From contig NZ_CP067140.1 in the NCBI RefSeq assembly GCF_028553805.1, forward strand, positions 186,001-250,000: 64,000 bases of DNA, in the 5' to 3' direction. Shown here piece by piece: positions 52,491-62,641 of the stretch; within the stretch, counting starts at the first letter, position 1, and every line of letters begins with the position of its first letter. Made by a program: the position numbers and the translations under genes. Source of the DNA: Paracoccus saliphilus. GTDB lineage: Bacteria > Pseudomonadota > Alphaproteobacteria > Rhodobacterales > Rhodobacteraceae. The notes beneath the pieces were generated by a model. That model was not told the origin of the DNA. It saw nothing but the letters and a program-made list of their open reading frames with translations, and ran no database searches.

Positions 52491-53846
52491 TTATTGCTTG
52501 TCTTTCGGCTGGTCATCCACGGCCAGGGCATCTTCCTGCGCATCGCCTGTGATCCCCTCGGGACGGCCGACGAGAACGAAACGCAGCTCATCGGAATGTA
52601 GCAGGCGCTTCGCCACACGCTGAACGTCATCCGCTGTCACCGCTTCAACCTGCTCGTTGCGGGTATTGGGGTAATCGGGGGGAAGGCCAATCAACTGCAT
52701 CCCCGCAAGGATCGAGGCGATCTTGCGGTTTCCGTCGAAACGCAAGGGGTATTCGCCGGTCAGGTAGGTCTTGGCATCGGTCAGCTCCTGCTGCGTCACG
52801 CCTTCTGCCGCCATGTGGTCCCATTCCTGCCGGATCAGCTCAATCGCCTGCTTGACCGTGTCATTGGAGCCGGCCATGCCGCCTTGCCATGTCTGCCCGT
52901 AAATCCCGGTCGCCAGCCCGGTGCCGATTCCATAGGTTAGCCCACGCTTTTCCCGGATTTCCTCCATCAGGCGAGAACTGAAACCTCCACCGCCAAGGAT
53001 GTGGTTCGCCACATAGGCCGCGAAATAATCGGGATCATCGATGGGAAGTCCCGGACCGGCAAAGCTGACTATGGTCTGCGGGCTGTTCCAGTCGACTACG
53101 GAGACACCGCCGGTCAATTGCAACTCTGCCTGCTCCGGAAGGGGGGCGGTGCCTTTCTCGGGCAGACCGCCAAGGATCTTGTCCAAGAGCGGGCCAAGTT
53201 CCTCGGCGCTGATATCACCCGCAGCACCGATAACGACACGGTCGCGCGCCAGGACGCGGTTCTTTGCAGCCACCAGATCCTTGCGGGTCAAATTCGCCAC
53301 GGATCTGGCGGTGCCATTGGTCGAGCTTGCATAGGGATGATCGCCCCATGCCTGCCGAGCCATCTCTTTGGCCGCGATGGCCTGCGGATCGGTGCCTTCG
53401 GATTTGATGACGGCTTGCACCTGCGCCCGAACCCGCTCGACCGCGCTGTCGTCGAAACGCGGCTGCGACAGTGCCTGCGCCAGCAGATCACCGGCCTCGT
53501 CACGGTTTTCCGTCAAGGTCCGCATCGAAATATTCAGCGAATCGTCTCCGACATCGAAGCCGAAATTCGCGCCCAGGGCTTCGACCGCCTGCGCGAATTC
53601 GGTGGCATTCCGCTTGCCCGCGCCTTCTTCCAGCGTGGCGGTCATCAGGTTGATGGCACCGCGCTTCTTGGGATCATCCAGGCTTGCACCACCCTTGAAA
53701 TCCAGACTCAGCGAAACGAAGGGGATCGAGTGATCCTCGACCAGCCAGGCCTTGATGCCGCCGGGTGATGTCACCTCCTGGATGTCGATGGCATGGGCCG
53801 GCACGGCGAGGACAGCGAAGAAAAGAGCGATGGCAGCACGGATCAT
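52491..53846 (-). CDS. M16 peptidase-like protein without the zinc motif (partner subunit)
   Basis: A 451-residue periplasmic M16-family protein with a signal peptide (MIRAAIALFFAVLAVPAHA). It shows the fold (VSLSLDFKGGASLDDPKKRGAINLMTATLEEGAG), but where the HxxEH motif should stand it reads INLMT, so the zinc site is absent. The C-terminal half has GGGGFSSRLMEEIREKRGLTYGI, the substrate-contact Arg-Tyr region of M16 proteins. It overlaps the end of a catalytic M16 gene (ATGA), so the two likely form an active/inactive heterodimer. Confidence 0.92.
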   Translation of the reverse strand: MIRAAIALFFAVLAVPAHAIDIQEVTSPGGIKAWLVEDHSIPFVSLSLDFKGGASLDDPKKRGAINLMTATLEEGAGKRNATEFAQAVEALGANFGFDVGDDSLNISMRTLTENRDEAGDLLAQALSQPRFDDSAVERVRAQVQAVIKSEGTDPQAIAAKEMARQAWGDHPYASSTNGTARSVANLTRKDLVAAKNRVLARDRVVIGAAGDISAEELGPLLDKILGGLPEKGTAPLPEQAELQLTGGVSVVDWNSPQTIVSFAGPGLPIDDPDYFAAYVANHILGGGGFSSRLMEEIREKRGLTYGIGTGLATGIYGQTWQGGMAGSNDTVKQAIELIRQEWDHMAAEGVTQQELTDAKTYLTGEYPLRFDGNRKIASILAGMQLIGLPPDYPNTRNEQVEAVTADDVQRVAKRLLHSDELRFVLVGRPEGITGDAQEDALAVDDQPKDKQ

Positions 53847-55297
53847 TCTTGCACCTCGGGCTTGGCGGCATCTTCGACGGCAGGTCGCGCCGGTGGTGGT
53901 CCGGATGCGCCCGCAGGCGTTGCGGATGGCGTGGAAGCCGCCGTTTCCGTGTCAGACCGAGCGTCATCCTCAGCAGGCAAGAGCCAGCCGGTGACGTTGG
54001 CCTTGCTGTTCAACAAGGTTTGTGCGGCCTTGCTCACATCCTCGGCCGAAACCGAGGCAAGGATATCGGGCCAATCATTCACATCCTCGATGGTGAGGCC
54101 GGTCGCAAGGCCCTGACCATAATCATAGGCGCGTCCATGCGCCGAGTCGCGGGCATAGATCTGCGCGGCGCGAATACGGGTTTTCACCCGTTCGAGATCA
54201 TCCGCATCCGGACCGTTCTCGATAAATTTCGCCAGCACATCGTCCAGCATGGCCTCGGCCTTCTCGGGTTCGATCCCCTCCGCGGGCACCATGGACAGGG
54301 TGAATGTGGTCTGATCGACCGCCAAACCGTCGTAACCGGCGCCGACCCATAATGCCTTGCCGGGAATCGCCAGCTCCTGCCCCAGGACCGATGTCTGCAT
54401 CGAACCGCCCAACAGTTCAGCCAGAACGGTCAGCGCCGCGGCGGTTTTCTGGTCGTCGGGATTGCGCTCCGACGCCAGATAGCTGCGCACCAGGCGAGGC
54501 TGGGCGACCCGCGCGTCATGCATTTCCATCCTGCGGGGAGAGTTCTGCTGCGGTTCCTGCGGACGCATCCGGGGTTCGGCCTCGCCCTTCGCCGGGATGG
54601 GGCCGTAATACTCCTCGACCAGTTCCCGCGCCTTTTCGGTGGTAACATCGCCCGCGAGGATCAACACCGCATCGTTGGGAGCATAATGCTCGTCATACCA
54701 GTCGATGGCGTCCTCGCGGGTCAACCCCATCATCTCGGCTCGCCAGCCGATCACCGGGCGGCCATAGGGATGGTTGTAGTACTGCACCGCATTGCGTTCC
54801 TCGGCAAAGAGGGCGCGCGGATCGCTGTCGATCCGCTGTGCACGCTCTTCCAGCACCACCTGCCGTTCGGCCTGCCAGTCATCCTCGCCGATCTTCAGGT
54901 TGGCCATGCGGTCGGCTTCCATCTCCATGATCAGGGGCAGGCGGTCGCTGGCAATGCGTTGAAAATAGGTAGTGTAGTCGTAGGAGGTAAAGGCGTTATC
55001 CATGCCGCCATTGGCCGTCACGGTTTTGGACAGTTCCCCCGGCTCGAGCTTGTCGGTGCCCTTAAACATCAGATGCTCGAGATAATGGGCGATGCCGGAC
55101 TTGCCGGGCTGCTCGTCGGCCGAGCCGATCTTGTACCACAGCATCTGCACCACGACCGGGGCGCGATGATCTTCGATCACGACGGTTTCAAGTCCGTTCG
55201 GCAGGGTGAAATGGGTGATTCCCTCGGGCATCTCGGCGAGACTCGGTGGCGCGGTCAGCAACAGCGCCATCGTGGCGGACAGGACGGGGCGACGCAT
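53843..55297 (-). CDS. M16 family zinc metallopeptidase (catalytic subunit)
   Basis: A 484-residue M16 peptidase with a signal peptide (MRRPVLSATMALLLTAPPSLAE), acting in the periplasm or envelope. The inverted zinc motif is HYLEH (His71, Glu74, His75), with the distal metal-ligand Glu in RQVVLEERAQR around residue 150. The C-terminal tail is an unusual Ala/Pro/Ser/Thr-rich extension (ETAASTPSATPAGASGPPPA). It is the first gene of the pair. The substrate is unknown. Confidence 0.94.
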   Translation of the reverse strand: MRRPVLSATMALLLTAPPSLAEMPEGITHFTLPNGLETVVIEDHRAPVVVQMLWYKIGSADEQPGKSGIAHYLEHLMFKGTDKLEPGELSKTVTANGGMDNAFTSYDYTTYFQRIASDRLPLIMEMEADRMANLKIGEDDWQAERQVVLEERAQRIDSDPRALFAEERNAVQYYNHPYGRPVIGWRAEMMGLTREDAIDWYDEHYAPNDAVLILAGDVTTEKARELVEEYYGPIPAKGEAEPRMRPQEPQQNSPRRMEMHDARVAQPRLVRSYLASERNPDDQKTAAALTVLAELLGGSMQTSVLGQELAIPGKALWVGAGYDGLAVDQTTFTLSMVPAEGIEPEKAEAMLDDVLAKFIENGPDADDLERVKTRIRAAQIYARDSAHGRAYDYGQGLATGLTIEDVNDWPDILASVSAEDVSKAAQTLLNSKANVTGWLLPAEDDARSDTETAASTPSATPAGASGPPPARPAVEDAAKPEVQE

Positions 55298-55441
55298 GTT
55301 CGAGACGATCTCCTCTATTGCGAGAGGAACCTGACCCGAGGGGAAGGCGGGCGCAAGTCTCCCCCGGGGTCACCTGTCGACAAAGTGATCCGGTTGCGCC
55401 GGCTGTACGCGACAAGCTGATCGGATCTCGGCATTCACCAT

Positions 55442-56749
55442 CTACAGTACATAGCGCGACAAATCGGTCGATTGCGCCAGCTCGCCCAGGTTTTCATCGA
55501 CATAGGCTGCATCGACGCTGATCGTTTCACCGTTCTTGTCGGGCGCTGCGAAAGACAATTCCTCGAATACCCGCTCGATCACGGTATAAAGTCTGCGCGC
55601 GCCGATATTCTCGACCGAGGCGTTCACTTCGGCGGCGATACGGGCAAGTGCGGCGATTCCGTCATCGGTAAAGCTGACCTCAACGCCCTCCGTTGCCATC
55701 AGCGCAGTGTATTGCCGTGTCAGCGCGTTGTCGGTCTCGGTCAGGATACGGATGAAATCCTCTTCGCTGAGTGCCCTGAGCTCGACCCGGATCGGCAGAC
55801 GCCCCTGCAATTCGGGAAGCAGATCGGAAGGCTTGGAGACATGGAAGGCGCCAGAGGCGATGAACAGGATATGATCGGTCTTGACCGGGCCGTATTTGGT
55901 GCTGACCGTTGTGCCTTCGATCAGTGGCAAGAGGTCGCGCTGCACCCCCTCGCGGCTGACATCGCCGCCTCGCGCATCGCTGCGCGCGCAAACCTTGTCG
56001 ATCTCGTCGACAAAGACGATCCCGTTCTCCTGCACCGATTCCAGCGCGGCGGCCTTGACGACCTCGTCGTCCAGCAGCTTGTCGGCCTCTTCGGCGATCA
56101 GCAGGTCATAGCTTTCCGCCACCGTAACCTTGCGCCGGACGCGCCGCCCGCCAAAGGCCTTCATCAGACCCGACAGGTCCATCATCCCGCCCATGGCCGC
56201 CCCCGGTTGTCCCGGGATTTCCATCCCTCCCAGAGGGTTAGAGTTGTCCTGCAGTTCCAGTTCAATCACCGTGTCGTCGAGCGCGCCGTTTTTCAGTTTG
56301 TCGCGGAACATCTGTCTGGTGCCGTCGCGCGCGCCTTCCCCGGCAAGAGCCTCGATCACACGTTCTTCGGCCGATTGATGTGCCCGCGCCTTGACTTCCT
56401 CCCGCATCCGCTCCCGCGTATCGACAATCGCCGAGTCGGCCAGATCGCGGATAATCTGTTCGACATCGCGCCCGACATAGCCGACCTCGGTGAACTTGGT
56501 GGCTTCGACCTTGATGAAGGGCGCATTGGCCAATTTCGCCAGCCGCCGGCTGATCTCGGTCTTGCCGACCCCGGTGGGACCGATCATCAGGATATTCTTG
56601 GGATAGACCTCGTCACGCAGATCGTCGCCCAGTTGCTTGCGCCGCCAGCGATTGCGCAGCGCCACCGAGACGGCACGCTTGGCGTCTCTCTGACCGATAA
56701 TGAAGCGATCCAGCTCGGATACGATCTCGCGCGGTGTCAGGTCGGTCAT
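55442..56749 (-). CDS. hslU: ATP-dependent protease ATPase subunit HslU
   Basis: The AAA+ unfoldase that feeds proteins into the HslV peptidase; 435 residues, cytosolic. Walker A is GPTGVGKT (residues 57-64), Walker [11 protein letters not shown], and the pore motif GYVG. The intermediate domain lies between, and the C-terminal docking tail SRYVL inserts into HslV. It follows hslV on the minus strand after 77 bp that contain a dispersed repeat, which is unusual, as hslV and hslU are typically a few bases apart. Confidence 0.97.
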   Translation of the reverse strand: MTDLTPREIVSELDRFIIGQRDAKRAVSVALRNRWRRKQLGDDLRDEVYPKNILMIGPTGVGKTEISRRLAKLANAPFIKVEATKFTEVGYVGRDVEQIIRDLADSAIVDTRERMREEVKARAHQSAEERVIEALAGEGARDGTRQMFRDKLKNGALDDTVIELELQDNSNPLGGMEIPGQPGAAMGGMMDLSGLMKAFGGRRVRRKVTVAESYDLLIAEEADKLLDDEVVKAAALESVQENGIVFVDEIDKVCARSDARGGDVSREGVQRDLLPLIEGTTVSTKYGPVKTDHILFIASGAFHVSKPSDLLPELQGRLPIRVELRALSEEDFIRILTETDNALTRQYTALMATEGVEVSFTDDGIAALARIAAEVNASVENIGARRLYTVIERVFEELSFAAPDKNGETISVDAAYVDENLGELAQSTDLSRYVL

Positions 56750-56765
56750 TGCTCTGCCTATATTG

Positions 56766-56825
56766 CTTCTTCTTCATTCAAATATCCCGGGGGTGAGGCC
56801 CGTCAGGGCCGAGGGGGCGGCGCCC
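56766..56825 (-). repeat. Dispersed AAGAAGAAG repeat, copy 7 (between hslV and hslU)
   Basis: On the minus strand GGGGCGCCGCCCC, then CGGCCCTGACGGGCC, is followed by GGGATATTTGAATGAAGAAG and AAG. It begins directly at the hslV stop in the sense direction and ends about 16 bp before the hslU ATG, so the repeat fills the whole intergenic gap. Confidence 0.8.
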
Positions 56826-56826
56826 C

Positions 56827-57384
56827 TTATCCACCGATCGTCTCAACTGTCAGGTTTCCGTTTGTGTAAACGCAGATATCGGCCGCGATGGCCATCGCCT
56901 TGCGGGCAATCGTTTCGGCGTCGTGATCGCTTTCGATCAATCCTCGCGCCGCCGCCAATGCGAAATTCCCGCCCGATCCGATCGCGGCGATATCATGTTC
57001 CGGTTCCAGCACATCGCCTGCGCCGGTCACGACATAAAGCTGGTCTCCATCCGTCACGATCAGCATTGCCTCCAGGTTGCGCAGATATTTGTCGGTGCGC
57101 CAATCCTTGGCCAGTTCAACACAAGCACGCTGCAATTGCCCCGGCGCGGCTTCCAGTTTCTTTTCCAGCCGCTCCAGGAGAGTGAACGCATCGGCGGTCG
57201 ATCCCGCGAAACCCGCGACCACCTCGCGCCCGCCGGGATTGAGGCGTCGCACCTTGCGCGCCGAGCCCTTCATCACCGTCTGACCGACGCTGACCTGACC
57301 GTCGCCCGCGACCACGACCTTGCCGCCTCGCCGTACCGCAAGGATCGTCGTGCCATGCCATCCTGGAAATCTGTCTTCCGTCAT
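56827..57384 (-). CDS. hslV: ATP-dependent protease peptidase subunit HslV
   Basis: The threonine-protease subunit of the HslUV (ClpQY) complex; 185 residues. The catalytic Thr12 in WHGTTILAV is exposed when the first 11 residues are removed, a propeptide usual in alphaproteobacteria. [22 protein letters not shown] and [14 protein letters not shown] are family signatures. It is the first gene of hslVU. Confidence 0.97.
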   Translation of the reverse strand: MTEDRFPGWHGTTILAVRRGGKVVVAGDGQVSVGQTVMKGSARKVRRLNPGGREVVAGFAGSTADAFTLLERLEKKLEAAPGQLQRACVELAKDWRTDKYLRNLEAMLIVTDGDQLYVVTGAGDVLEPEHDIAAIGSGGNFALAAARGLIESDHDAETIARKAMAIAADICVYTNGNLTVETIGG

Positions 57385-57475
57385 CCGGGCCTCCGTCGTT
57401 TCGGGTCAGATATGGGTGCGGGTGCGGCTTCGCAACCCGTTGCTACCGCATGAAGGTCGAATTAGCTTGCAATGC

Positions 57476-58378
57476 ATGAGCGCGCCACTGCATCTGCACA
57501 TATATCTCCATCATCCGGTCCTGCAAACGGTTCGGGCAGGAAAGCTGGGCTTTATCAATCGGCTAACCGGGCTTCTGAAAAGCCGGGGATGGCAGATCGA
57601 GGTGCATAAGTCGGGGGACCAGGCAAGGGCGCAGGCGCCGCGCCGTCCGGGCTATGCGCTGTTCAACATGGAAAAACCGACCCATCCGCAGGCGCTCACC
57701 TTCAGGCTGGCCTATCATTATCCTTTCTGGCGGTTGGAGCGGATGGCAGAGCGCTGGCGCTGGCCGGTGGCTCGGGCGCGGTTCGACCCGGCCCGGCTTG
57801 ATCCGGAGGCCGCCCGGGATTTCGCCGCCCGCCTGTGCAAGCGGGTTTTGCCGGGACCGGAGCCACGACAAGGGGACCATGTGCTGATCCCGCTACAGGG
57901 ACGCATCCGGCAGCAACGATCATTTCAGACCATGAGCCCGATCGAGATGATCGAGACCGTCGCGCGAACGGGACGGCCGGCAGTCGCGACCTTGCACCCG
58001 AATGAAACCTATGACGACGCGGATCGAGCCGCACTGCATGCGTTGTCGGATCGTTTTCCGAATCTGACGATTGGGGGGGATACCGTCAGCCTGCTGCGTG
58101 ATTGCGCTTTCGTGGTTGCGCAAAACAGTGCGGTTGCCTTCAATGGCTATATATTGGGTAAACCGGCAGTGCTGTTCGGGCAGGTCGATTTTCATCACAT
58201 CGCTCTCAATGTCGCCGAACTAGGCGCGGAAGAGGCCTTGGCCCGCGCGCCGCAGCATCGTCCCGATTTCGCGGCCTATCTGGACTGGTTCCTGCGACAA
58301 GGCAGCCTGAACATGATGGCACCCGATGCGGATGAGCGCTTGCTGGAGGCGATGAGAACCGGCGGGTGGCCAGTGTGA
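57476..58378 (+). CDS. Hypothetical protein, weak capsule-synthesis (GT-B-like) resemblance
   Basis: A 300-residue cytosolic protein that I cannot assign with confidence. No signal peptide or membrane helix is seen. Near the C-terminus LLRDCAFVVAQNSAVAFNGYILGKPAVLFGQ resembles the nucleotide-sugar end of capsule-polysaccharide synthesis proteins (a conserved Asn/Ser, then GKPAVLFG), and HPNETYDDADRAALHALSDRFPN fits the preceding helix. This suggests a surface-polysaccharide glycosyltransferase, at low certainty. The start ATG at 57476 lacks a clear ribosome-binding site. It lies divergent from hslV and upstream of a cupin gene. Confidence 0.65.
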   Translation: MSAPLHLHIYLHHPVLQTVRAGKLGFINRLTGLLKSRGWQIEVHKSGDQARAQAPRRPGYALFNMEKPTHPQALTFRLAYHYPFWRLERMAERWRWPVARARFDPARLDPEAARDFAARLCKRVLPGPEPRQGDHVLIPLQGRIRQQRSFQTMSPIEMIETVARTGRPAVATLHPNETYDDADRAALHALSDRFPNLTIGGDTVSLLRDCAFVVAQNSAVAFNGYILGKPAVLFGQVDFHHIALNVAELGAEEALARAPQHRPDFAAYLDWFLRQGSLNMMAPDADERLLEAMRTGGWPV

Positions 58379-58429
58379 AACTCGATCGCCGTCATGGTGG
58401 GGGCGGGGAGTTAAGGAAGGGGAGGAGGA

Positions 58430-58831
58430 ATGATGCCGGATAAAGCTGAAAACGAACGGGCGGTTCGTATCCCGCGAGAGATTTGGGGATCCGGGCGGGA
58501 TCCCTGGCATGGACATTTGGAGGGGGCTCAGATCGATGCCGGGATCACGGTGCTGTTCTATGCCAACAATACGCCCGGCAAGGGGCCCAAATGGCATGTG
58601 CATCCCTATGACGAGTTATTCGTCATCAGGAAAGGCCGTGCGCTCTTCACCATCGGTGATCGCAAGATCGAGGCCAATGAGGGTGATGTCCTGCTCGGTC
58701 CTCGCGATGTGCCGCACAAATTCCACAATCTCGGGCCGGGACGTCTGGAAACCATGGATGTTCATCACAGCCCAAGATGGATTCAGACGGACCTGCCCGA
58801 TCCCGAATTGGACGCAGAAACCGATGGGTAA
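58430..58831 (+). CDS. Cupin-domain protein
   Basis: A 133-residue single-domain cupin. Motif 1 is KWHVHPYDELFVIRKGRALF with the His-x-His-x4-Glu metal ligands, and motif 2 GPRDVPHKFHNLGPG supplies a further His. Small cupins of this type are metal-binding isomerases, dioxygenases or sensors; the substrate is not evident. GGAGGAGGA lies just before two adjacent ATGs (58430 and 58433); the second is better spaced. It follows the hypothetical gene by 51 bp and is convergent with trxA. Confidence 0.85.
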   Translation: MMPDKAENERAVRIPREIWGSGRDPWHGHLEGAQIDAGITVLFYANNTPGKGPKWHVHPYDELFVIRKGRALFTIGDRKIEANEGDVLLGPRDVPHKFHNLGPGRLETMDVHHSPRWIQTDLPDPELDAETDG

Positions 58832-58888
58832 CCATTGATAACGGCAGTCAGCTGCCCAGAGAATTCTCGGGGCGGCTGATGACGCGGA

Positions 58889-59209
58889 TCAGACGCTTTC
58901 GTCGATCCAGCTTTTCAGCGCGGCCTTCGGGGCTGCGCCCATGCGGTTCGAGATGACTTCGCCATCCTTGAACATGAACAGCGCCGGGATGCCGCGCACG
59001 CCAAGAGCCGCAGCCTGCTCCGGGTTCTCGTCCACGTTCACCTTGACCACTTTCAGCTTGCCGGCATATTCGTCCGACAGTTCTTCCAATGCGGGGCCGA
59101 TCTGCTTGCATGGCCCGCACCATTCAGCCCAGAAATCGACGATGACCGGGGTGTCGGCCTTGCGGACTTCGTTGTCGAAGTCGGTGTCATTCACATGCAC
59201 GGTAGCCAT
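58889..59209 (-). CDS. trxA: Thioredoxin
   Basis: A classic 106-residue cytosolic thioredoxin that reduces disulfides in ribonucleotide reductase and other proteins, using thioredoxin reductase and NADPH. The redox site is [11 protein letters not shown] (Cys31, Cys34), with the cis-Pro at [13 protein letters not shown]. The start MATVHVND at 59209 gives the standard length. It sits 60 bp after addA on the minus strand; addAB-trxA is a familiar order in alphaproteobacteria. Confidence 0.97.
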   Translation of the reverse strand: MATVHVNDTDFDNEVRKADTPVIVDFWAEWCGPCKQIGPALEELSDEYAGKLKVVKVNVDENPEQAAALGVRGIPALFMFKDGEVISNRMGAAPKAALKSWIDESV

Positions 59210-59269
59210 GTTTGATGCTCCTTGGAGGGCGTGGGCCGGAGGGTCCGGCGGGAAGGGTTCTTCCAACAG

Positions 59270-62200
59270 CTATGGACGCAAGGTCTCGTGGTCAAGAGCT
59301 TCCATCACCTCATCCAACAGCGGGTCGGGCAATGTCATCAGGCTGCGCGCAGAGGTCCACAGGATGGCAATACGGATCGCCCGGCGGGGATAGATCAGCC
59401 GCAAGGCCGCACGATATGCCGCCATCTGGCGCAGGATGCCGGTCGGCGTGGTTTCGGGTCCCGCCGGGACTTCGGCGTTGGATTTAAAGTCTATCGCCAG
59501 AACTTCATGCTCTTGCACGACCAGACGGTCAATGGTGCCGTGCAGGGTGCCGATGTCCGGAACCGGCGCTGTCAGTCCAACCTCGCGCAGGATCGCCGCG
59601 TCGTGAGGCGGGTCCATCACCTCGGCCAGTTCCGGAGCCTCGATCACCCCACGCGCCTCGGCAATCAGAGCTTCGATCTCGTTCTGATCCGGTAAACCGC
59701 CCTCGGCCCCGGCAAGTGCCGCCCTTGCAAGTTCAGGCCATTCTCCTGCGGGCGAGCCCGGCAAATGCTCCAGCAGCAGATGCAGCCTTGTGCCGCGCAG
59801 CATGGCGGCGGCCGGATCGGCATCTTCCATCGGAGCCCCCAGCACCTTGGCGCCGCCAAGCGATGTCGCCGGGACAGGCCGGGGCGGTCGGGAGGGCGCC
59901 GCCGCCCGGCGCTTGCTCCACTCGGGCAGCGTGATCGCCGATGTGGGTGGCGTATCCGTTTCTACTGCCTCGTCGGGCCAAGCGCCCATGGACAGGCGCA
60001 ACCCGGTTCCGAGCCCGTCGATCTCGATATCGCTGCGTGTCAGTTCGGCGCGGCCCGCCCCTTCGCTGATCATGCCGTGCCAGCTTTCGAGACCGGTTCC
60101 CGTTTCCCCTGCCGCTGCCACGATCAGCCAGCTTTCGGCCCGCGTCATGGCGACATAGAGAAGCCGCCGCCGTTCTTCCTCTTGCCGCTGTGATTGGGCA
60201 GCGACGGCTTCGGCCACGGGCTCAGGGCGTTCCAATGCATTGCCGCGCCATGTCTGCATATCCGCGACCCGGACGGTGCGAGCGCGGCTATCGGTGCGGC
60301 GCTTTTGTGTCTCGGGCAGGATCACCACCGGGCTTTCCAGCCCTTTTGACCCATGCACCGTCATGATTCGGATCAGCCCGCCCGAGCCGCCGGGAAGCTG
60401 GCGTTTGACCTCGATTTCATCGCCGGACAGCCAGACAAGGAAGCCGGTCAGCGAAGGCGGCTCGACCGTCTCATAGGCCAGCGCTTGCGACAAAAGCTCG
60501 TCGATGCCGTCCTCGGCCTCGACGCCTAATCGGGCCAGCAGGGCATTGCGGCCGCCATGCCGGGTCAGAAGACGCGAGATCAGGTCATAGGGGCGGACAT
60601 AGTCGGCATGGTTCAGAAGGTCGTTCAGAATGTCCGATGCCTGCCGGTGGTCGGATACGCGCAACTTTTCCCAGAGATAGGTGCGCCCACGCCCATATGC
60701 GAGACGATAAAGGTCGTCCTCGGACAGCCCGAACAATGGCGAGCGCAGGGCGGCGGCCAGCGACAGGTTGTCCTCGGGCGTGGCCAGCACCGACAGCGTT
60801 GCGGTGATGTCGCGCACGGCAAGCTCGGCAGCCAGCTTGAGCCGGTCGGCCCCGGCCACGGGCAGGTTCAACGCCTTGCATTCGCGGATCAGTTCCTCGA
60901 ACAGGCCCGAGCGGCGCTGGACAAGGATCTGGATATCGCCGGGGCCGATGGCGCGGACCCGTTCGGACTTGGGATCAAAGATGGGCGTGCCGATCATCGC
61001 CTTTATCTGCCTGGCGATGGCACGCGCCAGCAGCGTGTTGGCGGCATTCTCGGCCGGGGCATCGACCGGCTCGGTCCAATCACCACGCTCGGGCTTGTCC
61101 GGCTCGGGGACGGGCGGCCAGATATCCACGCGCCCCGGAAGGCTGTCGCGAAATGCGATGTGACGTGGCGGGTCTCCCAATCCCTTGGCAGCGTCGCCGT
61201 GGAACACCGCGTCTACCAGCGACAGGATGGCCGGGGACGAGCGGAAGGAATGCGACAAACCACGCTGTTGCATGGGGCTCTGGATCGCCCGGAAATCATG
61301 GTCGAACAGGTCGCGCATTTCCTCGAAAACCGCGATATCGGCGCCCTGGAAGGAATAGATCGACTGTTTCGGATCACCGACCACGAACAACGTACGCGGA
61401 TGAGTGCTTGCCCCTGCGCCGCTGGTGAATTCGTCGGTCAGGCTGCGAATGACCCGCCACTGCTCGGGGCTGGTGTCCTGTGCCTCATCGACAAGAATAT
61501 GGTCGATGCCGCCATCCAGCCGCCAAAGCACCCATTGCGCCATGCTGGATTCCCGCAAGAGCCGGGCGGTACGGCGGATCAGGTCATCGAAATCGAGCCA
61601 GCCATGCGCCGCCTTGCGCTCCGCCAGTCGCTGCGTGAAGGCATGGGCAAAGCGGTGCAGCGCCAATGTCTTCTGCGCGATCACAAGGCCAAGCATCCTT
61701 GGCCGGATGTCCTGCACGCGCTGCATCAGCTCATCGAGATCGGGCATCAGGGATGCGCAGGGGCCATTGCGCAGATCCTTGGTCGGAATGTTGCCGATCT
61801 TCGCGGTGAAGGGCTCTTTGGCCTTTTCGCCGGTCAGCAACGTATCTGCCAGCAACCTGAACTCGGCTTGTGTCGGCGCGGACCAGTTGCCCGGTCGTAG
61901 CTTGTCGGCAAGCTTCTGATCGGTGGATTTGCCGCCCTGCAGGATCGGCACCAACGCTGCGAACAGGTCGCCCTCGCCGCCATCGAAAACCTCGGCCAGC
62001 AATGCATCCTCGTCCAACCCCGGCGGCAGGTCCAGCACCGCCCAGATCGCATCCGCATCGGGAGGGTGCTCGAAATCGGCTTCGGATAGCCCGGCCAGGA
62101 AATTGTCCAGGTTGTCACCCGAATGCAGCGCCGTTAAATCGAGGATCGCCGGGTCGCCCTCATCAGCCATCTCTTCCACGATCTCGGCGCGCAGAGCGCG

Positions 62201-62641
62201 GGCGCTACGGTCGTCAAGTTCGGCAAAGCCCATCGGCACCCCGGCCTCTAGCGGAAAACGCCGTAGCAGGGCCGCGCAGAAGCTGTGGATGGTTTGCACC
62301 TTCAGCCCGCCGGGCGCCTCGATCGCACGCGCGAACAGGCGCCGCGCCTCGGCAAGATCGGGATTGCCGCTTTCCCCAAGTTGCGCCAGTTCCTCCCGCA
62401 GTTCAGGTTCGGGCAACATCGCCCATTTGCCCAACCGCTTCAGAAGACGATTCTGCATCTCGGTCGCGGCGGCCTTGGTATAGGTCAGGCAGAGGATACG
62501 CTCCGGCGCGGTCCCCGCCAGCAAGAGCCGCGCCACCCGGTCGGTCAGCACCCGCGTCTTGCCCGATCCCGCATTGGCCGTCAGCCATGTTGATTTCGCC
62601 GGGTCGGCCGCCTCGGTCTGGTTGCGGGTCGCCTCATCCAT
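59270..62641 (-). CDS. addA: Double-strand break repair helicase-nuclease AddA
   Basis: The UvrD-type helicase and nuclease subunit of the AddAB complex, which resects double-strand breaks for RecA. The 1123-residue protein has Walker A ANAGSGKTRVL (residues 22-32), ILCLTYTKAAATEMQ (motif Ia), DHILVDEAQDTSPEQW (Walker B/motif II) and GDPKQSIYSFQGAD (motif III). A RecB-like nuclease site in VLAIDFKSNAEV lies near the C-terminus. The start overlaps the addB stop by eight bases, so the two are coupled. Confidence 0.96.
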   Translation of the reverse strand: MDEATRNQTEAADPAKSTWLTANAGSGKTRVLTDRVARLLLAGTAPERILCLTYTKAAATEMQNRLLKRLGKWAMLPEPELREELAQLGESGNPDLAEARRLFARAIEAPGGLKVQTIHSFCAALLRRFPLEAGVPMGFAELDDRSARALRAEIVEEMADEGDPAILDLTALHSGDNLDNFLAGLSEADFEHPPDADAIWAVLDLPPGLDEDALLAEVFDGGEGDLFAALVPILQGGKSTDQKLADKLRPGNWSAPTQAEFRLLADTLLTGEKAKEPFTAKIGNIPTKDLRNGPCASLMPDLDELMQRVQDIRPRMLGLVIAQKTLALHRFAHAFTQRLAERKAAHGWLDFDDLIRRTARLLRESSMAQWVLWRLDGGIDHILVDEAQDTSPEQWRVIRSLTDEFTSGAGASTHPRTLFVVGDPKQSIYSFQGADIAVFEEMRDLFDHDFRAIQSPMQQRGLSHSFRSSPAILSLVDAVFHGDAAKGLGDPPRHIAFRDSLPGRVDIWPPVPEPDKPERGDWTEPVDAPAENAANTLLARAIARQIKAMIGTPIFDPKSERVRAIGPGDIQILVQRRSGLFEELIRECKALNLPVAGADRLKLAAELAVRDITATLSVLATPEDNLSLAAALRSPLFGLSEDDLYRLAYGRGRTYLWEKLRVSDHRQASDILNDLLNHADYVRPYDLISRLLTRHGGRNALLARLGVEAEDGIDELLSQALAYETVEPPSLTGFLVWLSGDEIEVKRQLPGGSGGLIRIMTVHGSKGLESPVVILPETQKRRTDSRARTVRVADMQTWRGNALERPEPVAEAVAAQSQRQEEERRRLLYVAMTRAESWLIVAAAGETGTGLESWHGMISEGAGRAELTRSDIEIDGLGTGLRLSMGAWPDEAVETDTPPTSAITLPEWSKRRAAAPSRPPRPVPATSLGGAKVLGAPMEDADPAAAMLRGTRLHLLLEHLPGSPAGEWPELARAALAGAEGGLPDQNEIEALIAEARGVIEAPELAEVMDPPHDAAILREVGLTAPVPDIGTLHGTIDRLVVQEHEVLAIDFKSNAEVPAGPETTPTGILRQMAAYRAALRLIYPRRAIRIAILWTSARSLMTLPDPLLDEVMEALDHETLRP

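Noticed and set aside
55298..55441. tRNA or small RNA between the M16 gene and hslU
   Set aside because: A stem near 55331-55373 is visible, but there is no cloverleaf, T-loop or promoter-terminator pair to support an RNA gene.
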